Below, one piece after another: positions 6,981-15,555 of a stretch of 64,000 nucleotides of DNA. Positions within the stretch are counted from its first letter, which is position 1. Each line of letters starts with the position of its first letter. The stretch spans positions 119,389 to 183,388 of the forward strand of contig JAZUKN010000102.1 of assembly GCA_045643285.1 (NCBI GenBank). Reading direction: 5' to 3'. The stretch comes from UMGS1696 sp045643285 (GTDB lineage: Bacteria > Bacillota > Clostridia > Oscillospirales > CAG-272). The notes below the pieces were generated by a model. That model searched no databases. It saw only the letters and a program-made list of their open reading frames with translations, and was not told the origin of the DNA. The translations under genes were made by a program, and so were the position numbers.

Positions 6981-8825
6981 ATGACAAAAAAAGTAAAAAC
7001 GAAAAAAGAGAAGAAAGAAAAAAAGAAAAAGCTCCCTCTCAAAAAAACGCTTGCAAACAATATCTTTGCTCTTCGAGTTTTATGGCTCGCCGCCCCTGTT
7101 TACATATTTGTCTATCTCGGCTCATCGGTCATATACGGGATCCTCAATTTTTTGAGCGACACATATCTCCTCCGCGTGATCGTCAATAATGCCGAGAACG
7201 GTGTGGCGTGGCAGAAGACGGTCATATACATTGCCGTGATCGGAGCAGCTACCTTACTTACCGATTTGACTCTTGGCTGGTTTTTCAATGTCCAGTCCCC
7301 GAAATACGATATTCGCATTTCATCTTATATCAAAGGACTGTTATATCGCAAGGCGGCAAAAGTCGAGCTTGCCTGTTACGAAACTCCGTCGTTCTTTGAT
7401 AAATATGTCAAGGCGATGGACGAAGCGAACGAAAGAGTTAGAAAGGTCATGTACACTCTCGACGACCTTATTGCCCGTGTAGTCGCGCTGTTTGCAAACT
7501 CATTTTTGCTGTTTGTGATAGACCCGTGGCTGATACTGTTCGGACTTTTTCCTCTTGTACTCGGGATTTTCAGACGGATGCAGAACGTCGAAAGCCACAA
7601 TTTTGAAATGGCGAAAAAACCGATCGAGAGACGCCGTAACTACATCCGCCGCACATTCTATCTGAACGAATACGCAAAAGAAATGCGCGTCGGCGGCATA
7701 TACCGCTGTATGCTTGAAAACTTCCGCGACAGCATAGACGATTTCCGTGCCGAAATGAAAAAGTACGGCTTCAAGATCGCCGCTCTCGATTATATACGGA
7801 GCATAGGGCTTGAAGTTGTGACCGTCCTCGGTGCGATGCTTTACGCGGCATGGCGTGCATCGAACGGTTACATAGGACTCGGAGACTGTCTCGTCGTGCT
7901 CGGCTCGATCGGTACGATCTCGTTCTGCCTCAACAATCTTATACAGAATCTTGCAGAGTTCGGCGAACACGCGCTGTACCTTGAAGATGTGCGGTTTTTC
8001 CTCGAATATGAGCCGAAGATCACGTCCGGAGTTGACGCTAAACCCGCACACGCAGGAGACGTGAAGCTCGAAAAAGTCTCTTTCCGCTACGAAGGAAGCG
8101 AGACTGACGCTCTGCACGACGTCAATATGACATGGAAGAGAGGAGAGAGGATCGCGCTCGTCGGCAAGAACGGCTCAGGGAAAACAACGCTTGTCAAGCT
8201 GCTTCTGCGACTATACGATCCTACCGACGGACAGGTGACGCTTGACGGAGAAGATATACGCTCACTTGATCTTGACTCGTGGCACGACAGCTTTGAGACT
8301 GTCTTCCAGGACTACAAGATGTTCGCCATGACCGTACACGACAATGTACTGCTCCGGGTGTCACAGGACAAAGATGCTGACAAAAAACGTGTGGAAGAAG
8401 CTCTCCGTCAGAGCGGCGCGTGGGACAAAATTTCCGGTCTTGAAAACAAAGCGGATACCATGCTGACACGCGAATTTGACGACAAAGGCACAAATCTGTC
8501 TGGCGGAGAAGCGCAGAAGGTTTCTCTTGCACGGGTGTTCGCGCATCCGACGCCGTTTGTGATCCTTGACGAGCCGTCGTCCGCACTCGATCCTATCGCA
8601 GAATACACGATGTTTGAAAATATGATGCGTGCGACAGAGGGACGTAGCGTTATTTTCATCTCTCACCGCCTTTCGTCCGCTGCCCTCGCCGACAGAGTAT
8701 TTCTTATGGAAGACGGCACGATCACCGAGTCCGGAACGCACAAGGAACTCATGGAATTAAACGGTAAATATGCCGAAATGTTCAAAAGGCAGGCGGAAAA
8801 CTATCTCGGAGGTGAGCAGATATGA
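6981..8825 (+). CDS. ABC exporter subunit, fused permease and ATPase (first of a pair)
   Basis: A 614-residue half-transporter. It begins with a very lysine-rich stretch of about 20 residues, then a six-helix exporter domain (about 30-335) and a nucleotide-binding domain (about 350-600). The ATPase motifs are complete: Walker A GKNGSGKTT, Q-loop FQDYKMF, signature NLSGGEAQK, Walker B FVILDEPSSALD with the catalytic Glu, and H-loop ISHRLS. It overlaps the second half-transporter by 4 bases (ATGA), so the two should form a heterodimer. Such pairs export drugs, peptides or lipids; no precursor peptide or maturation gene lies nearby, so the cargo is unknown. Confidence 0.92.
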   Translation: MTKKVKTKKEKKEKKKKLPLKKTLANNIFALRVLWLAAPVYIFVYLGSSVIYGILNFLSDTYLLRVIVNNAENGVAWQKTVIYIAVIGAATLLTDLTLGWFFNVQSPKYDIRISSYIKGLLYRKAAKVELACYETPSFFDKYVKAMDEANERVRKVMYTLDDLIARVVALFANSFLLFVIDPWLILFGLFPLVLGIFRRMQNVESHNFEMAKKPIERRRNYIRRTFYLNEYAKEMRVGGIYRCMLENFRDSIDDFRAEMKKYGFKIAALDYIRSIGLEVVTVLGAMLYAAWRASNGYIGLGDCLVVLGSIGTISFCLNNLIQNLAEFGEHALYLEDVRFFLEYEPKITSGVDAKPAHAGDVKLEKVSFRYEGSETDALHDVNMTWKRGERIALVGKNGSGKTTLVKLLLRLYDPTDGQVTLDGEDIRSLDLDSWHDSFETVFQDYKMFAMTVHDNVLLRVSQDKDADKKRVEEALRQSGAWDKISGLENKADTMLTREFDDKGTNLSGGEAQKVSLARVFAHPTPFVILDEPSSALDPIAEYTMFENMMRATEGRSVIFISHRLSSAALADRVFLMEDGTITESGTHKELMELNGKYAEMFKRQAENYLGGEQI

Positions 8826-10696
8826 GTAAAGCAAAAGAAAAGCGAAAGCGTCAGAAGCTTTCATCCATTTTCGGAAACAACTTCTATATGCTCAAAAAAA
8901 TATACCGCATGGTGCCGGAATATTTATTCTGGACTGTCATCAATATTTTTTGGTGGGCATTCGCACATTCAACAGACGGTATTTACACTTACTATATTCT
9001 TAACTCGGTCGGAAACGGCTCTCCTTTTATAAGGACCGCTAAAATAATCGGAATCCTTGCGCTCGTCAAACTTATTATTTACGGATCAGAAAAACTGTAC
9101 GGATATATAAAACATCCGCTGATCAAGCAAAAAGTTCATTTGAAAATGCACGAAGAACTGTTTTCGATTGCCCGCAGTGCCGATCTTGCCGCATTTGACG
9201 ATCCCGAATACTATAACGATTTCGTCTGGGCAATGAACGAGTCCGACACCCGTGCGCTCGGTGTCGTTGCGACGACCGAAAAGTTTTTCAATCACTTCCT
9301 TGCATTCGGAACACTGACGACTTTGCTGGTTTCCATTGATTACCGCATCGCTATATTGATCGTTGTGTCAGGTATTCTCAGTATGATACTGAGGCAGGCA
9401 GGAAACAAGGTTTGGTATGAGCAGAAAAAGAAGCAGAATCCGCTCTGGCGCAAGGACGCCTACATAAACCGCGTTTATCATCAGGCGGACTATGCAAAGG
9501 AGTTGCGGATCACGCACGCGAACGATCTCATAATGCGTGAGTTCGACGAAAACAACGAAAAACTCGAAGAAACCGCTACTCATTACGGCAAGCGGTATTT
9601 CATGATCTATAAAGTTTTCGGCTCGATACTGTCGGAAGCTACATACTTCGGGATCATGCTCTTTATGTTCTCGGAGCTGATGAACGGTAAAATCGAGATC
9701 GGCGGTTTTGCGGCGGCTGTTTCTGTAATATGGCAGGTGCGCTGGCTGTTTACCGATATGATAAACAGTCTGACCGAATACTCCGAGCATTCACTGTATA
9801 TCGAAAAATACCGTGAGTTCATCCGTCAGAAGCCGACTCTCTCCGGCGGAAAAATGATACCGTCGTCTTTTGATTCAATGGAAGTGCGCGACGTGTCGTT
9901 CTCATACGAATTTACGAATCACGCGAGATACGAATATCACGACAAGGATGACGAAAAGCCGGAAGAAACGCCGATAAAAGAGGCACTGCGTCATATTGAC
10001 CTGTCGATCAGGCGCGGAGAGAAGATCGCATTCGTCGGCTACAATGGAGCCGGCAAAACAACGCTCATAAAACTCCTGCTCAGACTGTATGATCCGACTG
10101 ACGGGGAAATACTCTATAATGGCAAACCGCTTCGGGATTATAACTCGGACGGGATGCGCTCAAAGATCGGTGTAGTATTCCAGGACTTCAAAATTTACGC
10201 GGCAAGTATCGCCGAGAACGTTATTAACGGGATATATGACGAAAAATCGGACAAGGAGACCGTGCTGTCCGCCCTGCACGCCGCCGACTTTGACGATAAG
10301 CTGTCGTCACTGCCCGACGGTATCAATACTGTCCTGACACGCGAATTTGACGATAACGGAACAAATCTTTCCGGCGGCGAGGCGCAAAAAGTAGCTATAG
10401 CAAGAGTGTTTGCACACCCGTTTGAACTGATCATTATGGACGAGCCGTCATCCGCGCTTGACCCGATGGCTGAATATAACCTCAACCGCTCTATTATGGA
10501 GAATGCGGCGGACAGGACTGTGATTTTCATCTCTCACCGCCTGTCGACCACAAAAATGGCGGACAAGATATATATGCTTGACGGAGGCAGAATAATCGAA
10601 TCCGGAACGCACGATGAACTCATGGAGCAAAACGGCAAGTACGCCGAGATGTTCACGCTTCAAGCGGAGAAGTACAAGAAACAAGAGGAAGAATAA
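8822..10696 (+). CDS. ABC exporter subunit, fused permease and ATPase (second of a pair)
   Basis: A 624-residue half-transporter with the same plan as its neighbour: basic start, six-helix domain, then a complete ATPase (Walker A GYNGAGKTT, Q-loop FQDFKIY, signature NLSGGEAQK, Walker B LIIMDEPSSALD, H-loop ISHRLS). Between the two domains is an acidic and basic insertion of about 20 residues (near residue 375, rich in His, Asp, Lys and Glu) that the first subunit lacks. Both ATP sites keep the catalytic Glu, unlike many heterodimeric exporters in which one site is degenerate. A strong terminator follows after 28 bases. Confidence 0.92.
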   Translation: MSKAKEKRKRQKLSSIFGNNFYMLKKIYRMVPEYLFWTVINIFWWAFAHSTDGIYTYYILNSVGNGSPFIRTAKIIGILALVKLIIYGSEKLYGYIKHPLIKQKVHLKMHEELFSIARSADLAAFDDPEYYNDFVWAMNESDTRALGVVATTEKFFNHFLAFGTLTTLLVSIDYRIAILIVVSGILSMILRQAGNKVWYEQKKKQNPLWRKDAYINRVYHQADYAKELRITHANDLIMREFDENNEKLEETATHYGKRYFMIYKVFGSILSEATYFGIMLFMFSELMNGKIEIGGFAAAVSVIWQVRWLFTDMINSLTEYSEHSLYIEKYREFIRQKPTLSGGKMIPSSFDSMEVRDVSFSYEFTNHARYEYHDKDDEKPEETPIKEALRHIDLSIRRGEKIAFVGYNGAGKTTLIKLLLRLYDPTDGEILYNGKPLRDYNSDGMRSKIGVVFQDFKIYAASIAENVINGIYDEKSDKETVLSALHAADFDDKLSSLPDGINTVLTREFDDNGTNLSGGEAQKVAIARVFAHPFELIIMDEPSSALDPMAEYNLNRSIMENAADRTVIFISHRLSTTKMADKIYMLDGGRIIESGTHDELMEQNGKYAEMFTLQAEKYKKQEEE

Positions 10697-10724
10697 TATC
10701 GGTAGCGGATAACATAATTAAAAC

Positions 10725-10752
10725 GGCTGAGATTTTTGTCTCAGCCTTTTTT
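10725..10752 (+). terminator. Terminator of the ABC exporter operon
   Basis: GGCTGAGA (10725-10732) pairs with TCTCAGCC (10739-10746), loop of six, followed by six T. Confidence 0.9.
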
Positions 10753-10803
10753 GGTATTGATAAGTATGCCGTCGATTTCAGTATAAGTTAATCCGTTTTT
10801 CAT
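10741..10803 (-). pseudogene. 20-codon micro-ORF, possible remnant of a TnpV-like gene start
   Basis: On the minus strand an ATG preceded by AAAGGA (7-base spacing) opens a frame that reads MKNGLTYTEIDGILINTKKG and stops inside the terminator hairpin of the exporter operon. The LTYTEIDGI segment resembles the first residues of TnpV-type proteins carried by clostridial transposons, which are normally over 100 residues. If so, only the start of the gene survives next to a small repeat cluster. The match is short and from memory, so it is tentative; it could also be chance. Confidence 0.25.
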
Positions 10804-10816
10804 TTATTGTCCTTTC

Positions 10817-10854
10817 ATTTTCGTGTTGTATTTTCGTGTTGTATATCGTGTTGT
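10817..10854. repeat. Tandem repeat, three copies of a 12-13 base unit
   Basis: ATTTTCGTGTTGT occurs at 10817-10829 and 10830-10842, and a shortened copy ATATCGTGTTGT follows at 10843-10854. It lies in the non-coding stretch between the exporter operon and the tRNA-Leu element, upstream of the micro-ORF on the minus strand. Its role is unknown. Confidence 0.85.
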
Positions 10855-10931
10855 ATTTTACAGTTTAGTGAAAGAACAACGGCGGAGCACGGATGTAAAA
10901 TTCGTGCTTTCTCATGTTGGATCACCTATAT

Positions 10932-10987
10932 AAACAGAAAATCCGAACCCGTAATCCATTAGGATTAGGTTCGGATTATTCCTGTTT
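10932..10987. repeat. Large palindrome (interrupted 56-bp hairpin)
   Basis: Three nested arms pair: AAACAG (10932-10937) with CTGTTT (10982-10987), AATCCGAACC (10940-10949) with GGTTCGGATT (10968-10977), and TAATCC (10952-10957) with GGATTA (10962-10967), loop ATTA. No T-tract follows on either side, so it is not a simple terminator. It directly abuts the duplicated tRNA end at 10990 and may be one edge of a small mobile element. Confidence 0.75.
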
Positions 10988-10989
10988 GG

Positions 10990-11007
10990 TGCGGGAAACG
11001 GGACTTG
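10990..11007. repeat. 18-bp duplicate of the tRNA-Leu 3' end (att-like scar)
   Basis: The bases 10990-11007 are identical to 11161-11178, the last 18 bases of the tRNA-Leu gene including the 3' half of the T arm, the acceptor arm and the discriminator. The two copies are in the same orientation, 171 bases apart. Direct repeats of a tRNA 3' end are the usual footprint of integration by site-specific recombinases, but no integrase lies between them. Confidence 0.8.
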
Positions 11008-11110
11008 CTACGACGACTGCCGTCGTCTACACGCCCTCGCCCGCGCAAAACTGTCCACCGGACACTTTTGCTTCCGCGCCATTGGCGCTCCGGGCTGTTC
11101 AAGTCCCGTT
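10997..11110. mobile_element. Small palindromic element with tRNA-derived terminal inverted repeats
   Basis: The element is bounded by perfect 11-base inverted repeats, AACGGGACTTG (10997-11007) and CAAGTCCCGTT (11100-11110), both matching the T-arm side of tRNA-Leu. Inside are at least three hairpins: 11010-11026 (6 pairs), 11045-11071 (11 pairs around one mismatch) and 11076-11088 (5 pairs). It has no coding capacity and is more GC-rich than its surroundings. The design looks like a non-autonomous, structured repeat that has used the tRNA end as its target. Naming it mobile is inference; only the repeat structure is seen. Confidence 0.5.
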
Positions 11111-11121
11111 AAATATTGCCA

Positions 11122-11160
11122 TATAACACAAAAAAGCACCATACGGTGCTTTTAGTGTTA
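11122..11160 (-). terminator. Terminator of tRNA-Leu
   Basis: On the minus strand AGCACC and GGTGCT close a GTAT loop and are followed by six T. An outer pairing (ATAACAC with GTGTTAT) extends the stem. It starts directly after the tRNA 3' end. Confidence 0.85.
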
Positions 11161-11242
11161 TGCGGGAAACGGGACTTGAACCCGTACAGTGTGAACTACA
11201 CGCCCCTCAAACGTGCGCGTCTGCCAGTTCCGCCACTCCCGC
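11161..11242 (-). tRNA. tRNA-Leu (anticodon GAG)
   Basis: A class II tRNA of 82 bases with a seven-pair acceptor stem (GCGGGAG with TTCCCGC at the 3' side), a D arm containing the GG pair, an anticodon loop TTGAGGG that gives GAG, a long variable arm and a T arm with GTTCAAG. The discriminator is A and CCA is not encoded. Its last 18 bases recur 171 bases downstream. Confidence 0.95.
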
Positions 11243-11277
11243 AGGAGACATGACCGAAGTCCCTGTCAACATTGAAC

Positions 11278-11306
11278 ATTATACCACGGTACTTCGGTTT
11301 TGTCAA
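11278..11306 (-). promoter_or_regulatory. Sigma-A promoter of tRNA-Leu
   Basis: On the minus strand TTGACA (11306-11301), 17-base spacer and TATAAT (11283-11278), with both boxes matching the consensus. The tRNA 5' end is about 36 bases downstream of the -10 box. Confidence 0.85.
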
Positions 11307-11341
11307 TAGGTTTCAGAGAATTATTTTTGTTTTTTCGATTT

Positions 11342-12637
11342 TTATTTCAGAGTCAGCTCAGGCTTTGCCGTACCGTCGACACAAGCCTTTGTGATTTTCA
11401 CGGATTTTACGTCTTTTCTTGACGGAATGTCGAACATGATGTCAGTCATTATTTCTTCAAGAATAGATCTGAGTCCACGTGCACCCGTGTTACGCTCTAT
11501 CGCTTTTTCGGCGACCGCACGCATCGCTTCGTCCGTAAATTCAAGCTCGACTCCGTCCATTGAGAACAGCTTCTTATATTGTTTCGTGAGCGAATTTTTC
11601 GGCTCACTCAGTATCCGGACAAGAGCATCGCAGTCGAGGTTTTCAAGTCCTACGATAACGGGCAGACGACCGACAAGCTCCGGTATCAAACCGAACTTGA
11701 CAATGTCGTGCGCCGTAACGTCCTTGAAAACGCCGTCTTTGAGCTTTTCTTCTTTTTTCTTGATGTCACCGCGGAAGCCGATCGTCGATTGACCTTTTCT
11801 CGCTTCGATTATCTTGTCAAGCGTGTCGAACGCGCCGCCGCAAATGAACAGTATGTTTTCTGTGTTTATCTGGATGAATTCCTGGTTCGGATGCTTTCTT
11901 CCGCCCTGCGGAGGTACGTTTGAGATCGTGCCTTCGAGGATCTTGAGCAGTGCCTGCTGTACGCCTTCTCCCGAAACATCGCGCGTTATCGAACGGTTCT
12001 CGCTTTTGCGCGAGATCTTGTCGATCTCGTCGATGTAGATGATTCCTCGCTCTGCAAGCTCGATATCATAATCCGCCGCCTGAATGAGACGGAGCAGGAT
12101 GTTTTCAACGTCCTCACCGACGTAGCCGGCTTCCGTAAGCGTTGTAGCGTCGGCTATCGCAAACGGTACCTGCAATGTTTTCGCAAGTGTCTGCGCGAGG
12201 AACGTTTTGCCGACGCCCGTAGGACCGATCAAGAGAACGTTGCTTTTCTGCAGCTCAACGTCGTCGATCGAATCGAACGCCGCGTCATTTTTCTTTCTGT
12301 TTTTGTCCTTTGCGGCTTTGTCGGAGTGCATTATCCGTTTGTAGTGGTTGTAGACCGCAACAGACAGCGCGATTTTCGCCTTGTCCTGCCCGATAATGTA
12401 CTCGTCAAGCGTTGCTTTTATTTCTGCCGGAGTCTTAAGCGAATCCATTTTCAGCTCGTGCGCTTCTCTTGAGACTTCGCTGTTTTCATAGTCAAAGATC
12501 AGATCGTTGCACGCATCGACGCACTTGTCGCAGATATATAAGCCGGTAGGGGAGGGAATGAGGAATTCGACCTCATCTTCTCCCCGTCCGCAGAACGAAC
12601 AGCCGTGCCTGCCGCGCATATTGTTGTTTGATGCCAT
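11342..12637 (-). CDS. clpX: ATP-dependent Clp protease ATP-binding subunit ClpX
   Basis: A full-length 431-residue protein. The N-terminal zinc domain carries two Cys pairs (CSFCGRGE and YICDKCVDAC). The AAA+ module has Walker A GPTGVGKTFLAQ, the pore loop region GYVGEDV, Walker B IIYIDEIDKI and arginine-finger segments such as RSITRDVSGEGVQQALLK. ClpX unfolds tagged proteins and feeds them to ClpP. The IGF-like ClpP-binding loop is visible as QSTIGFRGD. It lies 24 bases after clpP and after tig, the classic tig-clpP-clpX order, so all three probably share one transcript. Confidence 0.98.
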   Translation of the reverse strand: MASNNNMRGRHGCSFCGRGEDEVEFLIPSPTGLYICDKCVDACNDLIFDYENSEVSREAHELKMDSLKTPAEIKATLDEYIIGQDKAKIALSVAVYNHYKRIMHSDKAAKDKNRKKNDAAFDSIDDVELQKSNVLLIGPTGVGKTFLAQTLAKTLQVPFAIADATTLTEAGYVGEDVENILLRLIQAADYDIELAERGIIYIDEIDKISRKSENRSITRDVSGEGVQQALLKILEGTISNVPPQGGRKHPNQEFIQINTENILFICGGAFDTLDKIIEARKGQSTIGFRGDIKKKEEKLKDGVFKDVTAHDIVKFGLIPELVGRLPVIVGLENLDCDALVRILSEPKNSLTKQYKKLFSMDGVELEFTDEAMRAVAEKAIERNTGARGLRSILEEIMTDIMFDIPSRKDVKSVKITKACVDGTAKPELTLK

Positions 12638-12661
12638 AATGATACCTTTCAGTGTGTCAGA

Positions 12662-13246
12662 TTAACCGCGGTGTTCGATTACCTTGTCGATAAGACCGTA
12701 TTCAAGTGCGGCGTCGGCTGTAAGCCAGTTGTCGCGCTCGGTATCGGCTGTGATGATCTCAATCGGCTTGCCCGTGTTCTTTGCGAGAATCGAGTTCAGA
12801 CGCTCTTTAGTTCTGAGAATGTGTTCCGCCTGAATTTTTATGTCAGTTGCCTGACCTTGTGCGCCGCCGAGAGGCTGGTGGATCATTATTTCGCTGTTCG
12901 GAAGTGCGAGACGTTTGCCTTTTGCGCCGGACGAGAGCAGGAACGCGCCCATGGAAGCCGCCATACCTACGCAGATCGTCGATACGTCGCATTTGATGAA
13001 GTTCATTGTGTCATAGATAGCAAGACCTGCGGAAACAGAGCCGCCGGGGGAGTTGATATAAAGGCTGATGTCTGCGTCGGGGTCTTCCGATTCAAGATAG
13101 AGAAGCTGTGCAACGACGAGAGACGCCGTAACGTCGTTTACTTCGTCTGCGAGGAAGATGATTCTTTCGTTAAGGAGACGCGAATATATATCGTAGGAGC
13201 GTTCTCCGTGATTTGTCTGCTGTACTACCATTGGTACGAGTGCCAT
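12662..13246 (-). CDS. clpP: ATP-dependent Clp protease proteolytic subunit ClpP
   Basis: A 194-residue serine protease of normal length. The catalytic triad is visible: Ser in GMAASMGAFLL, His in MIHQPLGGAQGQATD, and Asp in the ERDNWL segment near residue 170. The N-terminal VVQQTNHGERSYDIYSRLL is typical of the ClpP start, from which a short propeptide is trimmed. It forms the 14-mer that degrades substrates delivered by ClpX. An AGGAGG sequence precedes the ATG. Confidence 0.98.
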   Translation of the reverse strand: MALVPMVVQQTNHGERSYDIYSRLLNERIIFLADEVNDVTASLVVAQLLYLESEDPDADISLYINSPGGSVSAGLAIYDTMNFIKCDVSTICVGMAASMGAFLLSSGAKGKRLALPNSEIMIHQPLGGAQGQATDIKIQAEHILRTKERLNSILAKNTGKPIEIITADTERDNWLTADAALEYGLIDKVIEHRG

Positions 13247-13401
13247 AGTGTTGTCCTCCTGTAATGTGTAAAAATGTTTCTGTGGATTGTTCGGCGCGCT
13301 CCGGCGGATTATACTCGTTTTTCGGTTATTTTCCGGAAATAACGCGCATTTACCGAAAACCGCCGCAACGGGGAAAACCGAAGCAGCGGCTTATATATGT
13401 T

Positions 13402-14700
13402 TTATTTCTTTTCTTCCTTGACTTCGTTGATCTTCGCGTTCTCACGGACTGCATCCATAGCCTTCTTGACCTTGATGTCTTCCTTGATTGCGTCTGCTTC
13501 AACTGCTTCCTTTACCTTGTCAAGCTCCATGCCGTACTGTTCTGCGAGGCGCTTGTATTCGTCTTCGACTTCCTTGGCACCTGCCTTGACTTTTTCCGCG
13601 GAAGCGATCTTTTCGAGTGCGAGACGGATCTTGACCTGCTTTTCGGCGTCGGGTCTCATCTGTTCTCTCAGTGAATCGAGCGTCATGCCTGTGTACTGGA
13701 AGTATGTCTTCATGTCAAGACCGTTCATACGGAGACGTGTGTCGTAGTCGCGTACCATGTTTTCGGTCTCATTTTCAAACATACATTCGGGGATCTTCGC
13801 GTCGAGCTTTTCAACGAGAGCGTTCATGAGAGCTTCGTCAACGAGGTTGTCGGAACGTTTTTTGTTTTCATCTTCGAGGCGCGTCTTAATATCTGCTTTA
13901 TATTCATCGAGCGTGTCGAATTCGGAAACGTCTTTTGCGAAGTCGTCGTCAAGAGCGGGAAGCTCCTGGAACTTGATTCCGTTCAGCTTGCACTTGAATG
14001 TTGCATCTTTGCCTTTGAGTTCTTCTGCGTGGTAGTCTTCCGGGAACTTGACGTTTACGTCAAATTCGTCACCGATCTTGTGACCGACGATCTGATCTTC
14101 AAATCCGGGGATGAACTGACCGGAGCCGAGCTTGAGGGAGTGACCTTCGCTCTTGCCGCCGTCGAACTGCTTGCCGTCAACATAACCGTCGAAGTCGATG
14201 TTTACGAGGTCTTCGAGCTGTGCTGCGCGGTCGTCGATGTCTATCATTCTGGAGTTACGTGTCTGAACTCTCTTGAGCTCTTCGAGAATATCGTCCTCTG
14301 TTACGTCGTAAACAGGGCGGTCAACTTCGATTCCGAAGTAATCAGCGATCTTTACTGTAGGCTTTGTGAAGAATGTAGCGGAAAGAACAACGCCGTTTTC
14401 GTCGATCGAAACGATGTCGAATTCGGGACGGCTTACAACAGTCTTCTTGACTTCCTTGATAACTTCCGGATAAACCTCGGGAATGAGGTCGTTTACTGCG
14501 TCTTCGTAGAAAACGCCTTTGCCGTACATTCTCTCAACGATAGAACGGGGAGCTTTGCCCTTGCGGAAGCCGGGAATTGTGATGTTCTTCGACGCATTTT
14601 TGAAGACCTTGTTTATTGCGGCTTCAAATCTTTCCTTGTCGATGTCGAATGTGATTTTTGTCTGGTTCTGTGCGATTGTTTCCTGTGATTTCAGCGCCAT
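13402..14700 (-). CDS. tig: Trigger factor, ribosome-associated chaperone and prolyl isomerase
   Basis: A 432-residue protein from the ATG at 14700, which has AAGGAG 8 bases upstream; an upstream in-frame extension to 14784 covers the promoter and is not real. The ribosome-binding signature GFRKGKAPRSIVE is near residue 43, the FKBP-like prolyl isomerase domain spans about 150-245, and the helical C-terminal chaperone arms follow. It binds next to the peptide exit tunnel and protects nascent chains. About 155 bases separate it from clpP; no strong terminator is seen there, so read-through into clpPX is likely. Confidence 0.97.
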   Translation of the reverse strand: MALKSQETIAQNQTKITFDIDKERFEAAINKVFKNASKNITIPGFRKGKAPRSIVERMYGKGVFYEDAVNDLIPEVYPEVIKEVKKTVVSRPEFDIVSIDENGVVLSATFFTKPTVKIADYFGIEVDRPVYDVTEDDILEELKRVQTRNSRMIDIDDRAAQLEDLVNIDFDGYVDGKQFDGGKSEGHSLKLGSGQFIPGFEDQIVGHKIGDEFDVNVKFPEDYHAEELKGKDATFKCKLNGIKFQELPALDDDFAKDVSEFDTLDEYKADIKTRLEDENKKRSDNLVDEALMNALVEKLDAKIPECMFENETENMVRDYDTRLRMNGLDMKTYFQYTGMTLDSLREQMRPDAEKQVKIRLALEKIASAEKVKAGAKEVEDEYKRLAEQYGMELDKVKEAVEADAIKEDIKVKKAMDAVRENAKINEVKEEKK

Positions 14701-14755
14701 TTTATGATTCTCCTTGGTGTTTATATAACAAAAAATTATTTCACATACGTAGTAT

Positions 14756-14784
14756 ATTTTACCGTCATTTGACTGATTTGTCAA
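14756..14784 (-). promoter_or_regulatory. Sigma-A promoter of tig-clpP-clpX
   Basis: On the minus strand TTGACA (14784-14779), 17-base spacer and TAAAAT (14761-14756), followed by a leader of about 50 bases to the tig ATG. No CtsR or CIRCE operator was recognised. Confidence 0.8.
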
Positions 14785-14834
14785 GCGTTATCGTGAAATT
14801 TTTCACTCACTTGGAATAATTTTCGGCGAAAATC

Positions 14835-15554
14835 TCACAAAAATATCCTCTCGGGTGTAAAGTTCACATAATCAGCCGAAACGAGCGACATTTTTACGCC
14901 GTCCCTTTCAACAGTCGACGGAACATAGTAGTCTCCGTGGATGTGCCCGTAATAAACGCGCGCGACATTGTTCTCCGAGAGAATTTTCAGTATCGGCTCA
15001 CAGACAAAGTCCCGGTAAACCGGCGGAAAGTGAAGAAAAACTACTGTAGGCAGGTCTTTTCCGTTTTTCAGTTTTTCGCCGTCTTCGAGAGACTTAGAGA
15101 GCCGCTCGCATTCACGGTTCACGAGCTTCGAGTAGTCTGTCGCAAAGGCATCCGCCTGCATTGATTCTTCGATGAACCAGCCGCGCGAGCCGCAAATCAC
15201 CGTGTTTTCGATGAGAAACGCATTGTTGTGCAGAAAGCTGACATTCCCGACTCCCGTTTCGGCGAGAAACTCGTTCATCTTAGTCACCGACGACCACCAG
15301 TAGTCGTGATTGCCCTTAGATAAAATCTTTTTTCCGGGCAGGGAAGCGAGAAAGAGAAAATCTTCCCGTGTTTCTGTGAGTGTCAGCGCCCACGAAAAGT
15401 CGCCGGGCATTATAACGGTGTCGTCGTCCGTTACAAGAGCCGACCACCGTTTTTTTATCTTTTCTGTGTGATCCTGCCACCGTCCGCCGAATTTGTTCAT
15501 CGGTTTGTCGCATCCGAGAGACAGGTGCAGATCTGAAATCGTGTACAGTGCCAT
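14835..15554 (-). CDS. Metallophosphoesterase
   Basis: 239 residues from the ATG at 15554, which overlaps nothing and lies 1 base after the thrC stop; the longer frame up to 15692 would run through thrC and is rejected. Calcineurin-like metal motifs appear in order: ISDLHLSLG, MPGDFSWAL, SKGNHDYWW, then VFLHFPP and YGHIHGD. Such enzymes hydrolyse phosphomonoesters or diesters with two metals. The substrate is unknown. It is the last gene of the long operon that starts at 21833. Confidence 0.88.
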   Translation of the reverse strand: MALYTISDLHLSLGCDKPMNKFGGRWQDHTEKIKKRWSALVTDDDTVIMPGDFSWALTLTETREDFLFLASLPGKKILSKGNHDYWWSSVTKMNEFLAETGVGNVSFLHNNAFLIENTVICGSRGWFIEESMQADAFATDYSKLVNRECERLSKSLEDGEKLKNGKDLPTVVFLHFPPVYRDFVCEPILKILSENNVARVYYGHIHGDYYVPSTVERDGVKMSLVSADYVNFTPERIFL

Positions 15555-15555
15555 T

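Noticed and set aside
10914..11126. 70-codon plus-strand frame across the tRNA-Leu element
   Set aside because: It is produced by the palindromes and the duplicated tRNA end; there is no ribosome binding site.
13247..13401. Terminator or regulatory RNA between tig and clpP
   Set aside because: No hairpin with a T-run was found; only short GC-rich pairings.
14701..14784. Upstream extension of trigger factor
   Set aside because: It covers the promoter and the leader; the ATG at 14700 has AAGGAG and starts the conserved part.
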